Shown here: in pieces, positions 7,335 through 16,081 of the stretch | Layout: every line of letters starts with the position of its first letter | Position numbering within the stretch: the stretch's first letter is position 1 | DNA from: Bradyrhizobium sp. CCGE-LA001 | Lineage (GTDB): Bacteria > Pseudomonadota > Alphaproteobacteria > Rhizobiales > Xanthobacteraceae | Assembly (NCBI RefSeq): GCF_000296215.2 | Contig: NZ_CP013949.1 | Span: 2,597,501 to 2,661,500 of the forward strand | Direction of reading: 5' to 3' | DNA length: 64,000 nucleotides | Notes under the pieces: generated by a model | What the model was told of the DNA's origin: nothing | Databases searched by the model: none | Seen by the model: only the letters and a program-made list of their open reading frames with translations | Made by a program: the position numbers and the translations under genes

Positions 7335-9521
7335 TTACGCGAAGGTGATGTTCTGGTCGCGCAGCGGCACCGAGCGGATGCGCTTGCCTGTCGCCGCGAA
7401 ATAGGCGTTGAGCACCGCCGGCGCCGCGACGCCGATGGTCGGCTCGCCGACACCGCCCCAGAATCCGCCGCTCGGCACCATCACCGTCTCCACCTTCGGC
7501 ATCTCGCTGATGCGCATCGAATTATAGGTGTCGAAGTTGGTCTGCTCGATCTTGCCGTCCTTGACGGTGCAGCCGCCGTAGAACAGGGCGGAGAGGCCGT
7601 AGACGAAGGAGCCGGCGACCTGCCGCTCCACCTGCGCCGGATTGACGACGTAGCCGGGGTCGGTGGAGGCGACGATGCGGTGCACCTTGATCTTGCTGCC
7701 CTCGGTCACCGAGATCTCGGCGGCACCGGCGACATAGCTGCCATAGCCCATGACTTGCGCGATGCCGCGATAGATTCCCTGCGGCGCCGGCGTGGTCCAG
7801 CCGATCTTCTCGGCCACGGCATTGAGCACCGCCAGGTGCTTGGGGTGATTGCCCATCAGCTTACGGCGGAATTCGAGCGGGTCCTGGCCTGCGGCCTGGG
7901 CCAGCTCGTCCATGAAGCATTCCATGTAGATCGCGTTGTGATTGACGTTGACGCCGCGCCAGAAGCCGGGCGGAACGTGCGGGTTGCGCATCGCATGCTC
8001 GACCAGCAGGTTCGGCACGGAATAACCGAACGCGGCCTCGCCGGATTGGGCGACGCCCTGGAATGCCGCCGGATCCATGCCGTTCTGCAGCGCTTCGGGA
8101 CGCAGCGAGAACAGGATCGATTGCCCGGACAGGCGGTAGTGCAACGCGATCAGATTGTTGTTGGCATCGAACGCGCCGGTCATCTTGCACTGGGTGATCG
8201 GGTGATATCGGCCATGCGCCATGTCCTCTTCGCGCGACCACAACAGCTTGATCGGCGTGCCCGGCATCTGCTCGGCGATGATAACGGCCTGACGGACATA
8301 GTCGGTCTGGCCGCGCCGGCCGAAGCCGCCGCCGGGCATCACCTTGTGCACGTCGCACTTTTCGGCCGGCAGGCCGGACGCCTCCAGCACCGCGGCGAAC
8401 GCCGCCTCGCCATTCTGCGTGCCGCACCAGACCTCGCATTTGTCCGCCGTGTAGAGCGCAGTGGCGTTCATCGGCTCCATGGTGGCGTGGTTCTGGTAAG
8501 GATAGCTGTAGACGGCCTCGATCTTCTTAGCTGCGCCGGCGATGGCGGCCTTGGCGTCGCCGTTCTTGTTGCCAACATAGGCCGGCTGCGAATTGTCGAG
8601 GCCTTCGGCCAGCCATTTCGCGATCGACTCGCTGGAGACCTTGGCGTTGTCGCCTTCGTCCCAGACGATCGGCAGCGCCTCCAGCGCGGTCTTGGCGTGC
8701 CACCAGGTATCGGCGACCACCGCGACCGCGGTGTCGCCGACCTTGACGACCTTCTTGACGCCCTTCATGCCGGTGATCTTGGTTTCATCGAAGCTCTTCA
8801 ACTTGCCGCCGAACACCGGACAGTCCTTGATCGCGGCGTTCAGCATGCCCGGCAGCTTCACGTCGGCGCCGTAGATCATGGCGCCGGTGGTCTTGTCGAC
8901 GGTGTCGAGCCGCTTCACGCCCTTGCCGATCAGCTTCCAGTCCTTGGGATCTTTCAGCTTGACGTCCGCCGGCGGCGTCAGCTTGGCCGCGGCCTCGGCG
9001 ACCTTGCCGTAGGTCGTGGTCCTGCCCGACGGCCCATGGGTGATGACGCTGTTGGCGGCAGTACACTCGGATGCCGGCACTTTCCAGGCATCGGCGGCGG
9101 CCTGGATCAGCATCACGCGCGCGGTGGCGCCGCCTTTGCGGACATAGTCCTGCGATGAGCGGATGCCGCGGCTGCCGCCAGTCGAGAAATCGCCCCAGAC
9201 GCGCTTGCGGGCGACGCTCTGGCCGGGGGTCGGATATTCGGTCGTGACCTTGGTCCAGTCGCATTCGAGCTCTTCGGCGACCAACTGGGCGAGGCCGGTC
9301 AGCGAGCCCTGGCCCATCTCGGAGCGGGCGATGCGGATCACGACGGTGTCGTCGGGCCGGACCACGACCCAGGCGCCGATCTCGGGCGAGCCGTCGGCGG
9401 CGCGGACCACGGCGGGGCCGCCGAACGGGATGTCGAGGCCGATGGCAAGGCCGGCACCGACCGCGGCCGTGCCGATGACGAAGGCACGACGGTTCATCGT
9501 GGGAGAGACGTGCTTGTTCAT
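7335..9521 (-). CDS. Molybdopterin-binding large subunit, isoquinoline 1-oxidoreductase beta-like
   Basis: A 728-aa protein with an N-terminal twin-arginine-type leader (MNRRAFVIGTAAVGAG), which separates it from cytoplasmic xanthine dehydrogenases and fits the IorB / membrane-associated aldehyde dehydrogenase group. Family segments include ARSEMGQGSLTGLAQLVAEEL near residue 65, MPGGGFGRRGQTDYV, and a C-terminal GGFWGGVGEPTIGVAAPAV that supplies the conserved Glu near the Mo cofactor. It should hydroxylate a heterocycle or oxidise an aldehyde in the periplasm, with the 2Fe-2S partner encoded just upstream. No cytochrome c third subunit is adjacent, so the electron acceptor is unclear. The substrate cannot be read from sequence. 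Confidence 0.88.
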   Translation of the reverse strand: MNKHVSPTMNRRAFVIGTAAVGAGLAIGLDIPFGGPAVVRAADGSPEIGAWVVVRPDDTVVIRIARSEMGQGSLTGLAQLVAEELECDWTKVTTEYPTPGQSVARKRVWGDFSTGGSRGIRSSQDYVRKGGATARVMLIQAAADAWKVPASECTAANSVITHGPSGRTTTYGKVAEAAAKLTPPADVKLKDPKDWKLIGKGVKRLDTVDKTTGAMIYGADVKLPGMLNAAIKDCPVFGGKLKSFDETKITGMKGVKKVVKVGDTAVAVVADTWWHAKTALEALPIVWDEGDNAKVSSESIAKWLAEGLDNSQPAYVGNKNGDAKAAIAGAAKKIEAVYSYPYQNHATMEPMNATALYTADKCEVWCGTQNGEAAFAAVLEASGLPAEKCDVHKVMPGGGFGRRGQTDYVRQAVIIAEQMPGTPIKLLWSREEDMAHGRYHPITQCKMTGAFDANNNLIALHYRLSGQSILFSLRPEALQNGMDPAAFQGVAQSGEAAFGYSVPNLLVEHAMRNPHVPPGFWRGVNVNHNAIYMECFMDELAQAAGQDPLEFRRKLMGNHPKHLAVLNAVAEKIGWTTPAPQGIYRGIAQVMGYGSYVAGAAEISVTEGSKIKVHRIVASTDPGYVVNPAQVERQVAGSFVYGLSALFYGGCTVKDGKIEQTNFDTYNSMRISEMPKVETVMVPSGGFWGGVGEPTIGVAAPAVLNAYFAATGKRIRSVPLRDQNITFA

Positions 9522-9531
9522 GTGCCGCTCC

Positions 9532-9981
9532 TTACGCGCTTGCGATCGTGTGGATCGCCTCGCGCACCTGTGCGAAGGTGCCGCAGCGGCAGATATTGGT
9601 GATGGCCTCGTCGATGTCGGCGTCGGTCGGCTTGGGCTTCTCGTTCAGCAGCGCCGCCACCGCCATAATCATGCCGCTCTGGCAGTATCCGCATTGCGGC
9701 ACGTCCTGGGCGATCCAGGCCTCCTGCACCTTGTGCAGCGAATCCCCCGTTGCGAGCCCTTCGATCGTGGTGATCTTCTTGCCCTCGGCCTCGCTGACCG
9801 TAACCCCGCAGGAGCGCATCGCCACGCCATCCATGTGAACCGTGCAGGCGCCGCATTGTGCAATGCCGCAGCCATATTTAGTGCCGGTCAGCCCGGCGTT
9901 CTCGCGGATCGCCCAGAGCAGCGGCGTATCCGGCTCGACGTCCAGAGTGAAGGTTTTTCCGTTGATTGTTAGGTTTGCCAT
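9532..9981 (-). CDS. 2Fe-2S subunit of molybdenum hydroxylase, IorA-like
   Basis: A 149-aa two-cluster ferredoxin-type subunit. The plant-type cluster uses Cys38, Cys43, Cys46 (YGCGIAQCGACTVH) and Cys58. The second helical cluster uses Cys97, Cys100, Cys131 and Cys133 (QCGYCQSGMIM and NICRCGT). These are the two [2Fe-2S] centres of the xanthine oxidase family, passing electrons from the Mo site. It has no signal peptide and would be co-exported with the Tat-signal large subunit, whose gene starts 10 bases downstream. Operator-like repeats lie just upstream of its start. Confidence 0.93.
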   Translation of the reverse strand: MANLTINGKTFTLDVEPDTPLLWAIRENAGLTGTKYGCGIAQCGACTVHMDGVAMRSCGVTVSEAEGKKITTIEGLATGDSLHKVQEAWIAQDVPQCGYCQSGMIMAVAALLNEKPKPTDADIDEAITNICRCGTFAQVREAIHTIASA

Positions 9982-10312
9982 CGCAAGTCCCCTGATTGGC
10001 CCAATCCACCGATTGAACTCAGGGGCGCACTGTGTCGGGCGAATTGGAACCGTTCAAATCAACAGTCCGAGGGGTGGCCGTTATGCATGGGCCTCTGCGT
10101 AAGGGTATGGACGCGGGCGATGTTTTGCCTCATCCCTTCTCAATCGATTCGGGTTGCTGTCTCTCCAGGAGCGCAATCCGCGGCTTCAAGCGACGTCCGG
10201 CTGTGGCGCTGGTTCCGGTCGGAGGCGCGGCAAGCGGCGACAGTTTGTCCCGTTTGCCGGGGTGCAAGACGCGGGGGCTTTGGTACACTGCGCCGCCGCC
10301 AACAGGAGTTCC
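9982..10312. promoter_or_regulatory. Divergent intergenic region with GATTG/CAATC half-sites
   Basis: This 331-bp gap separates the leftward Mo-hydroxylase genes from the rightward radical SAM gene. At 9994-10015 three half-sites alternate in orientation (GATTG, CAATC, GATTG) at regular spacing, 13-34 bases before the leftward ATG, which looks like an operator. At 10044-10057 there is TTGGAACCGTTCAA, one base away from the FNR/FixK palindrome TTGA-N6-TCAA. The rest shows no clear element except the AGGAG ribosome binding site at about 10304. Which regulator binds is unknown. Confidence 0.4.
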
Positions 10313-11932
10313 ATGAACTTGCCAAGCCCCTGCAACGTGTTGATGCTCTATCCGCTGTTCTCGGCGGAGTCCTTCTGGACCTTTGGCGAATCCTGCAAGG
10401 TGATGGGCGTCAAGCGCCCGGCCGCTCCCCTGGGCCTGATCACCGTGGCCGCCATGTTGCCCAAGAGCTGGACGGTCCGGCTGATCGACTGCAATACGGC
10501 GCCTCTCGGCGACGACGACCTCGCCTGGGCCGATGTCATCTTTACCGGCGGAATGATGCCCCAGCAGGCCGATACCCTGCGCCTGATCGAGCTCTGCCGC
10601 GCGGCTGGGAAGCCGGTGGTCGTCGGCGGCCCCGATCCCACCTCGAGCCCCCACCTCTATGAGCGGGCCGACTTCCGGGTGCTCGGCGAGGCCGAGAGCG
10701 TGATCGACGACTTCATCGCGGCTTGGGAGAGCGGCGCACGATCCGGCACCTTCACTGCGCCGAAATTCCAGGCCGATGTGACCAAGACGCCGGTGCCGCG
10801 TTTCGACCTGCTCAAATTCGACGACTATCTCTATCTCGGCGTGCAGTATTCCCGGGGCTGCCCGTTCACCTGCGAATTCTGCGACATCATCGAGCTCTAT
10901 GGACGCGTGCCGCGGACCAAGACGGTCGATCAGATGTTCGTGGAGCTCGAGACGCTCTACAACATGGGCTATCGCGGTCATCTCGATTTCGTCGACGACA
11001 ATTTCATCGGAAACAAGAAGTCGCTGCGGCAGTTCCTGCCCCAACTTGCCGAATGGCAGCGGACCCACGGCTATCCCTTCGAGTTCTCCACCGAAGCCTC
11101 GGTCAACCTCGCCGACGATCCGGAGCTTCTGGATCTGATGGGGCAGGCCAATTTCTTCGGCATCTTCGTCGGCATCGAAAGTCCGGATCCGGCGACGCTG
11201 GTCGCAATGCGGAAGAAGCAGAACACGCGGCGCAACATCGCCGAGAGCATCCACAAGATCTACGCCGCTGGCATCCTGGTCACCGCGGGCTTCATCGTCG
11301 GTTTCGACAATGAGAAGGTCTCGATGGCCGATGCCATGATCGACTTCATCGAGGAGGCGGCGATCCCTGTCGCCATGGTCGGGCTGCTCTATGCCCTGCC
11401 GAACACGCAGCTGACGCGCCGCCTGGAGCGCGAAGGCCGGCTCCATCCGGGTCACGATGTGGCCCCGACCATCGGCGCCGATCAGTGCACGGCCGGGATC
11501 AACTTCGATCCGGTGCGTCCGCTGCGCGACATCCTGACAGACTACAAGCGCGTGCTGGAGCGCGTCTACAGTCCGGCCGCCTATGCAGGACGCGTCGACC
11601 GCCTGATGACGCTGCTCGATCGTTCGCGGCAGCGCCACGAGCTCGCCGAGGGGGACATTCGCGCCAAGCTCGGCGCGATGGAGACCGTGCACCGTGTCGT
11701 CTCCGCGCTCCCCGAAGCGCGTGGTCCGCTGTGGCAGACCTTCATGAACTGCGCCAAGCGCGACACGTCGTCGGCGCGCATTGCCGTGCAGATGATCGCG
11801 GCCTATGCGCATCTCGGCCCGTTCTCGCGCAAGGTCATCGCGGCCATCGATGAGCGCCTGGCGGCGCTGGACGAGCAGGTGCCAAATCCCGTCGTGGCTG
11901 CGGCCGCGGCCGAGGCGCGTCATCTCGCCTGA
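10313..11932 (+). CDS. B12-binding radical SAM protein, HpnP-like (hopanoid C-2 methylase candidate)
   Basis: This 539-aa protein starts at ATG 10313 after AACAGGAG. A cobalamin-binding-type N-terminal region (residues about 8-140, with TGGMMPQQADT and VVVGGPDPTSSPH) precedes the radical SAM core with the 4Fe-4S motif C183-x3-C187-x2-C190 (RGCPFTCEFC). The C-terminal part fits the DUF4070-type extension. The combination and the family-typical AESFW, DIIELYGRVPRTK and ALPNTQLTRRL segments resemble HpnP, which methylates hopanoids at C-2. There are no other hpn genes in the window, so it could also be a paralogue acting on another lipid or metabolite. The family assignment is strong; the HpnP identity is only moderately supported. 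Confidence 0.8.
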   Translation: MNLPSPCNVLMLYPLFSAESFWTFGESCKVMGVKRPAAPLGLITVAAMLPKSWTVRLIDCNTAPLGDDDLAWADVIFTGGMMPQQADTLRLIELCRAAGKPVVVGGPDPTSSPHLYERADFRVLGEAESVIDDFIAAWESGARSGTFTAPKFQADVTKTPVPRFDLLKFDDYLYLGVQYSRGCPFTCEFCDIIELYGRVPRTKTVDQMFVELETLYNMGYRGHLDFVDDNFIGNKKSLRQFLPQLAEWQRTHGYPFEFSTEASVNLADDPELLDLMGQANFFGIFVGIESPDPATLVAMRKKQNTRRNIAESIHKIYAAGILVTAGFIVGFDNEKVSMADAMIDFIEEAAIPVAMVGLLYALPNTQLTRRLEREGRLHPGHDVAPTIGADQCTAGINFDPVRPLRDILTDYKRVLERVYSPAAYAGRVDRLMTLLDRSRQRHELAEGDIRAKLGAMETVHRVVSALPEARGPLWQTFMNCAKRDTSSARIAVQMIAAYAHLGPFSRKVIAAIDERLAALDEQVPNPVVAAAAAEARHLA

Positions 11933-11955
11933 CATCCGCGAGAGTCGATGAGGAC

Positions 11956-11979
11956 CGCCGGCGTCTTGATGCGCCGGCG
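11956..11979 (+). terminator. Possible hairpin terminator after the radical SAM gene
   Basis: An 8-bp inverted repeat (CGCCGGCG at 11956-11963 and 11972-11979) with an 8-base loop begins 24 bases after the stop codon. No T-run follows, so termination could be factor-dependent. Confidence 0.4.
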
Positions 11980-12178
11980 ACCAAATGTCATGTGTGATAT
12001 CCCGGCTTGACAGCCGGACAACCTCAAGCTGATCCTCCTCGAGGCAACACTGGTCTTGCCGTGGTTTCGGCGCCCGGAAAAGTTCCGCGCGGGTATTTCA
12101 ACTGACCCGCGCTGCTAACGTGTTCGTGCGACATTGCGACTGACGCCATTGCCAAATTAGCTTTCGCGGGGTTGAGCC

Positions 12179-14362
12179 ATGGTCAGCAAGGTGATCCGCT
12201 GGTCAATTGCATTGATTGTCCTGATCGCGCTGGTCCTCACATACCTGCCTTCCTTCATCACCGATTCCATCTACAAGAATGTCGAGGACATCACCGACGG
12301 AGAGATGCCTGCCACCGTCACCGCGTTTCAATCGGGTCCCGACGTCGTCAGCACCATCGGCGGCAGCGGCGAAGGCTTGAACTGCAGCCTGCCGCCCTGG
12401 GCCAACATATTGTTCGACGGCGAGAGGAATTCCCAGCAGAAGCGCCATCTCGTCCTGCAGCGCTTCAGGCAGGCCTGCGTCTTTCACGACCTGTGCTATC
12501 GCCATGGCCTTGCGACCTATGGCTATAACCAGAACGATTGCGATCGCATTCTGCAAAACGCGGCTTTTCGGCTCTGCGTCTACATCCGCAACGGCAGTCA
12601 GGACGGCGGCGCGGCGCGCTGTCAGTCCGACTCCAAATTGGTTCTGGCCGGTGTGAGCCTCGGAGGGTACGACGCCTATCGCGGCTGGGATCGATCGACC
12701 TATTTCGAGTTCGATTCCGACCCGTCACGGTCCAACGGCTTTCAGGTCAGCCGCGTGGTCGGTCATCCCTTCAAGGCGGCGCTCCCTGCCAAATACGCCA
12801 ATGACCCTGATCAGGTCATTCTCATGTTCGAGAACCTTCGCTCCAATCTTGCGGTGACCTGCATCACCTGTGCGAATGTTCCCGTTCTCGAGTGGACCAC
12901 CGATCCCAATGCCGTCAGCGCCGAATTGCGTTCGGTCGGCGTGACGCGCTTGCCCGACGTGCTGCTCAGGCGCGTGCCCATGCTGACCGAAACAACGCCG
13001 GTCTGGTTGCCGCCGCGCCGGCGGCACGCAGCGCCGCATTTGCTGGTCGATGGTGCGGGCAAGGACCATCTGATCTGGATGAGCCGCAACAATCCGGAGA
13101 ACAGCATATCCTGTATCATCAGTGCCGATGCTGCGCGTCTCCTCACCAACACTTCACCGATCCGGGATCTCTGTTCGGTCGATGCGGGGCCATCGCTCAC
13201 CCGCGTGGAGATCGACATGTTCGCGAGCTCTCCGCTTCCGATGGAAGTCCCCGGCAGTCCTGACCTCATCTATGCGACGTCGATCAGCCCACAGAAGACC
13301 AGGGAGCACCATCTGAGCTTCTGTTCGCGCTCCGCATCCAGGAAGGTCGAGGGGGCCAGCGATGACGATCGGTCCAAATGCGTCACCTTCCCCGAGGCGG
13401 AGGTCCGCGACGGCGCGGGGCTCGGTGCATTTCAGAACTTTCCGCTGGTTCGTCCCGGACAGCAGATCTATTTCGCGCGGGACATCGCGCAGCGGACGGA
13501 CTCGCCGCTGATCGCACTGTGGCAGCGGGCCTTCGGCAATACCTATTCGCCCGACGGCGCCCTGCTGGTGATCGACGTTGCACCGCCGCCCGTCGATCGA
13601 GGGCCTCTCTCGGCCAAGCTGAAGAAGATCGTCCGGTTCGACATCGACGATCGCTTCGACCCGATGATGCCGATCACGCGCAAGGTGGACGATTTGCGAT
13701 TCCTGAGTCTCGAGGCGACGAAGACGAGCGTGCACGTTCGCATGGTCGATTTCGCCAAGGACAATCCCTCCATCGGCAATGTGCCACTGATGATGAGCAA
13801 CGGCGAGGTGGAGCTGGATCGCTCCTGGGCGCAGAGGCCGATGCTGGTGCTGGAGACCCGGGACGCCCGACCCAGGACCAAGCTGGTGTTCTCGCGTGGG
13901 GAAGTCGTGATCGATCCGGGCAAGCCGGTATCCGCCGCGACCACGGAGGCTTTGGCGCTGCAGACCCTGGTTTTCGAGCGCGATGCTGCCGCCCCCTCGA
14001 ATATGCCCTTCGTGAAATCGGCGGGAGCGGCATGCCGGATCGTCTATGAGTTCGAACCGGACCGCACCGATTGGCCGTGCTACCGCGCGTTCGATCCCGA
14101 GCGCACCATGCGGGCCTCGCCGGCGACGCGGTTGCGAGCATCCCAGATGCTGGTCGGGCGGTTCACCCAGGCCGCCGGTCATGGCATCGCATTTCCCGAT
14201 CTCTGTCTGAAGTCGGAGCCGATCGTGCTGAAGCCGCAAGGGAGCACGTTCGTGCCGCGGAGCGAAGCCGCGGGCTGGAAGGGGTTTCAACGGACGATCA
14301 CATGCGAGCCGCTCGATGCTGCGTCCGTCGTGAGCCGCCCCATCGCGCAGAAGGCGCCGTGA
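12179..14362 (+). CDS. Membrane-anchored protein with phospholipase A2-like HDxCY motif, function unknown
   Basis: A 727-aa protein with one N-terminal membrane segment (about residues 8-25) and the rest predicted outside the cytoplasm. At residues 98-133 it reads RQACVFHDLCYRHG, then NQNDCDRIL and a further Cys. This matches the secreted phospholipase A2 active-site pattern C-x2-H-D-x-C-Y followed by a second Asp: His103-Asp104, Cys100, Cys106, Tyr107, Asp120/Asp122, Cys133. Upstream, GEGLNCSLPPW could form part of a calcium loop but is not canonical. Residues about 170-727 are a long, mostly beta-type region with repeated Trp/Asp-rich strands that I do not recognise. The gene stands alone, convergent with the next gene. 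PLA2 activity is an inference from the motif. Confidence 0.75.
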   Translation: MVSKVIRWSIALIVLIALVLTYLPSFITDSIYKNVEDITDGEMPATVTAFQSGPDVVSTIGGSGEGLNCSLPPWANILFDGERNSQQKRHLVLQRFRQACVFHDLCYRHGLATYGYNQNDCDRILQNAAFRLCVYIRNGSQDGGAARCQSDSKLVLAGVSLGGYDAYRGWDRSTYFEFDSDPSRSNGFQVSRVVGHPFKAALPAKYANDPDQVILMFENLRSNLAVTCITCANVPVLEWTTDPNAVSAELRSVGVTRLPDVLLRRVPMLTETTPVWLPPRRRHAAPHLLVDGAGKDHLIWMSRNNPENSISCIISADAARLLTNTSPIRDLCSVDAGPSLTRVEIDMFASSPLPMEVPGSPDLIYATSISPQKTREHHLSFCSRSASRKVEGASDDDRSKCVTFPEAEVRDGAGLGAFQNFPLVRPGQQIYFARDIAQRTDSPLIALWQRAFGNTYSPDGALLVIDVAPPPVDRGPLSAKLKKIVRFDIDDRFDPMMPITRKVDDLRFLSLEATKTSVHVRMVDFAKDNPSIGNVPLMMSNGEVELDRSWAQRPMLVLETRDARPRTKLVFSRGEVVIDPGKPVSAATTEALALQTLVFERDAAAPSNMPFVKSAGAACRIVYEFEPDRTDWPCYRAFDPERTMRASPATRLRASQMLVGRFTQAAGHGIAFPDLCLKSEPIVLKPQGSTFVPRSEAAGWKGFQRTITCEPLDAASVVSRPIAQKAP

Positions 14363-14384
14363 AGGCCGCCTGAAAGCGCTGCGT

Positions 14385-15773
14385 CTACTTCACCGTAAGC
14401 CGCAGGAAGCTCATCACGCTGCCGAGCGCGGCGAAGCCTGCGCCGAGCGCCAGCGCCAATGTTGCGCCCTCATGGCCGGCGAAGGCGAAACAGGCCGCGG
14501 CGAGCGCCGCGCCCGTGGTCTGGCCGGTCAGGCGCGCGGTGGCGACGATGCCGGAGGCGCTGCCGCTGCGATGCGGCGGCGCGCTTCCCATCACCGCCTT
14601 CATGTTCGGCGCCTGGAAGAAGCCGAACCCCATGCCGCAGATCACCATGCGCCAGATGATGTCGACAATGGCGGGATTGGCCGGCAGCATTGCGAGCAGC
14701 GCCATGCCGAGGCCGAGCAGCACGAGGCCGATGCCGCCGAGCAGGCCGACCGGGTAACGGTCGGAGAGGCGCCCGGCGATCGGCGCCATGATGCCGACCA
14801 CCAGCGGCCATGGCGTCATGAAGAACCCGGTCTCGACCTGCGAGCGCCCGAGGACGCCCTCGAAGTAGAACGGCAGCGAGACGAAGGCGAGGCCCTGCAC
14901 CGCGAAAGAACAGACCGCGGTCGCCGCCGACAGCGCGAACATCGGCCGGCTGAACAGGTCGATCGGCAGCATCGGCGCCGGATGATCGGCATGCCGGCGC
15001 ATCAGGATGAAGCCGAGCGCGAGCGCCGAGATCAGCTCGATGCCGACGACCACCGGCGACAGATTATGCGCGGCGCTGCCGATGCCGGTGATGAACAGGC
15101 CGAGGCAGGCCGCAGCAAGAAGCGCGCCGAGAAAGTCGAAGCCGTGATCGGCGCGCGGCGTCTTCGGCAGCATCGCAAAGCCGATCCCGATCGCGACGAG
15201 GCCGAACGGGATGTTGACGGCGAACAGCCACGGCCATGGGCCGAGCGCCAGGATCGCCGACGCAATCGAGGGACCGAAGGTGAAGGCGGTCGCGACCACC
15301 AGCGCGTTGTGGCCGAAGCCGCGGCCTTGCATCCGCCCCGGATAGACGAAGCGCACCAGCGCCGTGTTGACGCTCATGATGCCGCTGGCCCCTAACCCTT
15401 GCAGCGTGCGCGCGACGAGCAGGCTGTCGAGCGACCACGCCACCGCGCAGAACAGCGAGGCGATGGTGAACAGGATCAAGCCGCCGAGATAGATGCGCTG
15501 GTGCCCGACGATCTCGCCGAGCGCCCCGAGCGGCAGCAGCGTCGCCACCAGGGCGATCTGGTAGACGTTGACGACCCAGACCGACTGCTCCGGCGTGACA
15601 TGCAGGTCGGCGGCGATGGCGGGCAGGGCGATGTTGGCGATCGCAGTGTCGAGCGAGGCCATCGCGAGCGCCGTGAAGATCGCGGCGATCGCCCAGCGCC
15701 GCTGCGCGGCCGGCAGGCCGTCGGACATGATAGGATCGGGCTCGCAAGCGGCGGCGGGTAACGTGATTGTCAT
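14385..15773 (-). CDS. MFS drug-efflux transporter, DHA2 (EmrB/QacA) type
   Basis: A 462-aa integral membrane protein from ATG 15773; ATG 15728 is an alternative. Segments diagnostic of DHA2 exporters include MASLDTAIANIALPAI in helix 1, YQIALVATLLPLGALGE, and the motif-C-like FGPSIASAIL in helix 5. The length and hydrophobic pattern fit 14 membrane helices. These proteins export toxic organic compounds using the proton gradient. No MFP or TolC partner is adjacent. It converges with the PLA2-like gene, with stop codons 22 bases apart. Confidence 0.88.
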   Translation of the reverse strand: MTITLPAAACEPDPIMSDGLPAAQRRWAIAAIFTALAMASLDTAIANIALPAIAADLHVTPEQSVWVVNVYQIALVATLLPLGALGEIVGHQRIYLGGLILFTIASLFCAVAWSLDSLLVARTLQGLGASGIMSVNTALVRFVYPGRMQGRGFGHNALVVATAFTFGPSIASAILALGPWPWLFAVNIPFGLVAIGIGFAMLPKTPRADHGFDFLGALLAAACLGLFITGIGSAAHNLSPVVVGIELISALALGFILMRRHADHPAPMLPIDLFSRPMFALSAATAVCSFAVQGLAFVSLPFYFEGVLGRSQVETGFFMTPWPLVVGIMAPIAGRLSDRYPVGLLGGIGLVLLGLGMALLAMLPANPAIVDIIWRMVICGMGFGFFQAPNMKAVMGSAPPHRSGSASGIVATARLTGQTTGAALAAACFAFAGHEGATLALALGAGFAALGSVMSFLRLTVK

Positions 15774-16081
15774 TGCCTTGGTGTCATTGCGTCCGCGCGT
15801 GAAGGGGCTTTCGGCATGTACTACGCCGAACGCCTCTGCCACAGGCATATGCTTGCATGCTGTGTATGCGCGAAGGCGGGAGGGTGAGTGCCGCCGAGTG
15901 CATTTTTTTCAAGAGGAGCAAACATAAGGGCGAAAACAACCCCATGCACAGTAGAGGAGTCCTTGATCGACAAGGGTTTTTCGAATCGCCTTGCGGCGAC
16001 ATCAACGACCCCGGTCAAGTTGACCCGTCGGGCAAAACACTGGCACGATGCTATCGTGAGGGAGGACTTGGATAGCCGCCT
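15774..16081. other. 308-bp intergenic region upstream of the MFS gene
   Basis: No convincing gene is seen on either strand; the short open frames lack family features. At about 15844-15870 the bases GCATATGC, GCATGC and TATGC form overlapping dyads that could be a repressor site for the leftward MFS gene. The remainder is unremarkable apart from a T-rich run near 15902. Confidence 0.4.

Noticed and set aside
10130..11935. 601-aa minus-strand open frame opposite the radical SAM gene
   Set aside because: The plus-strand frame has the C-x3-C-x2-C motif and a good ribosome binding site; the antisense frame is low-complexity.
15784..16075. Several short open frames in the gap 15774-16081
   Set aside because: No ribosome binding sites linked to conserved-looking proteins; frames on both strands overlap with no family pattern.
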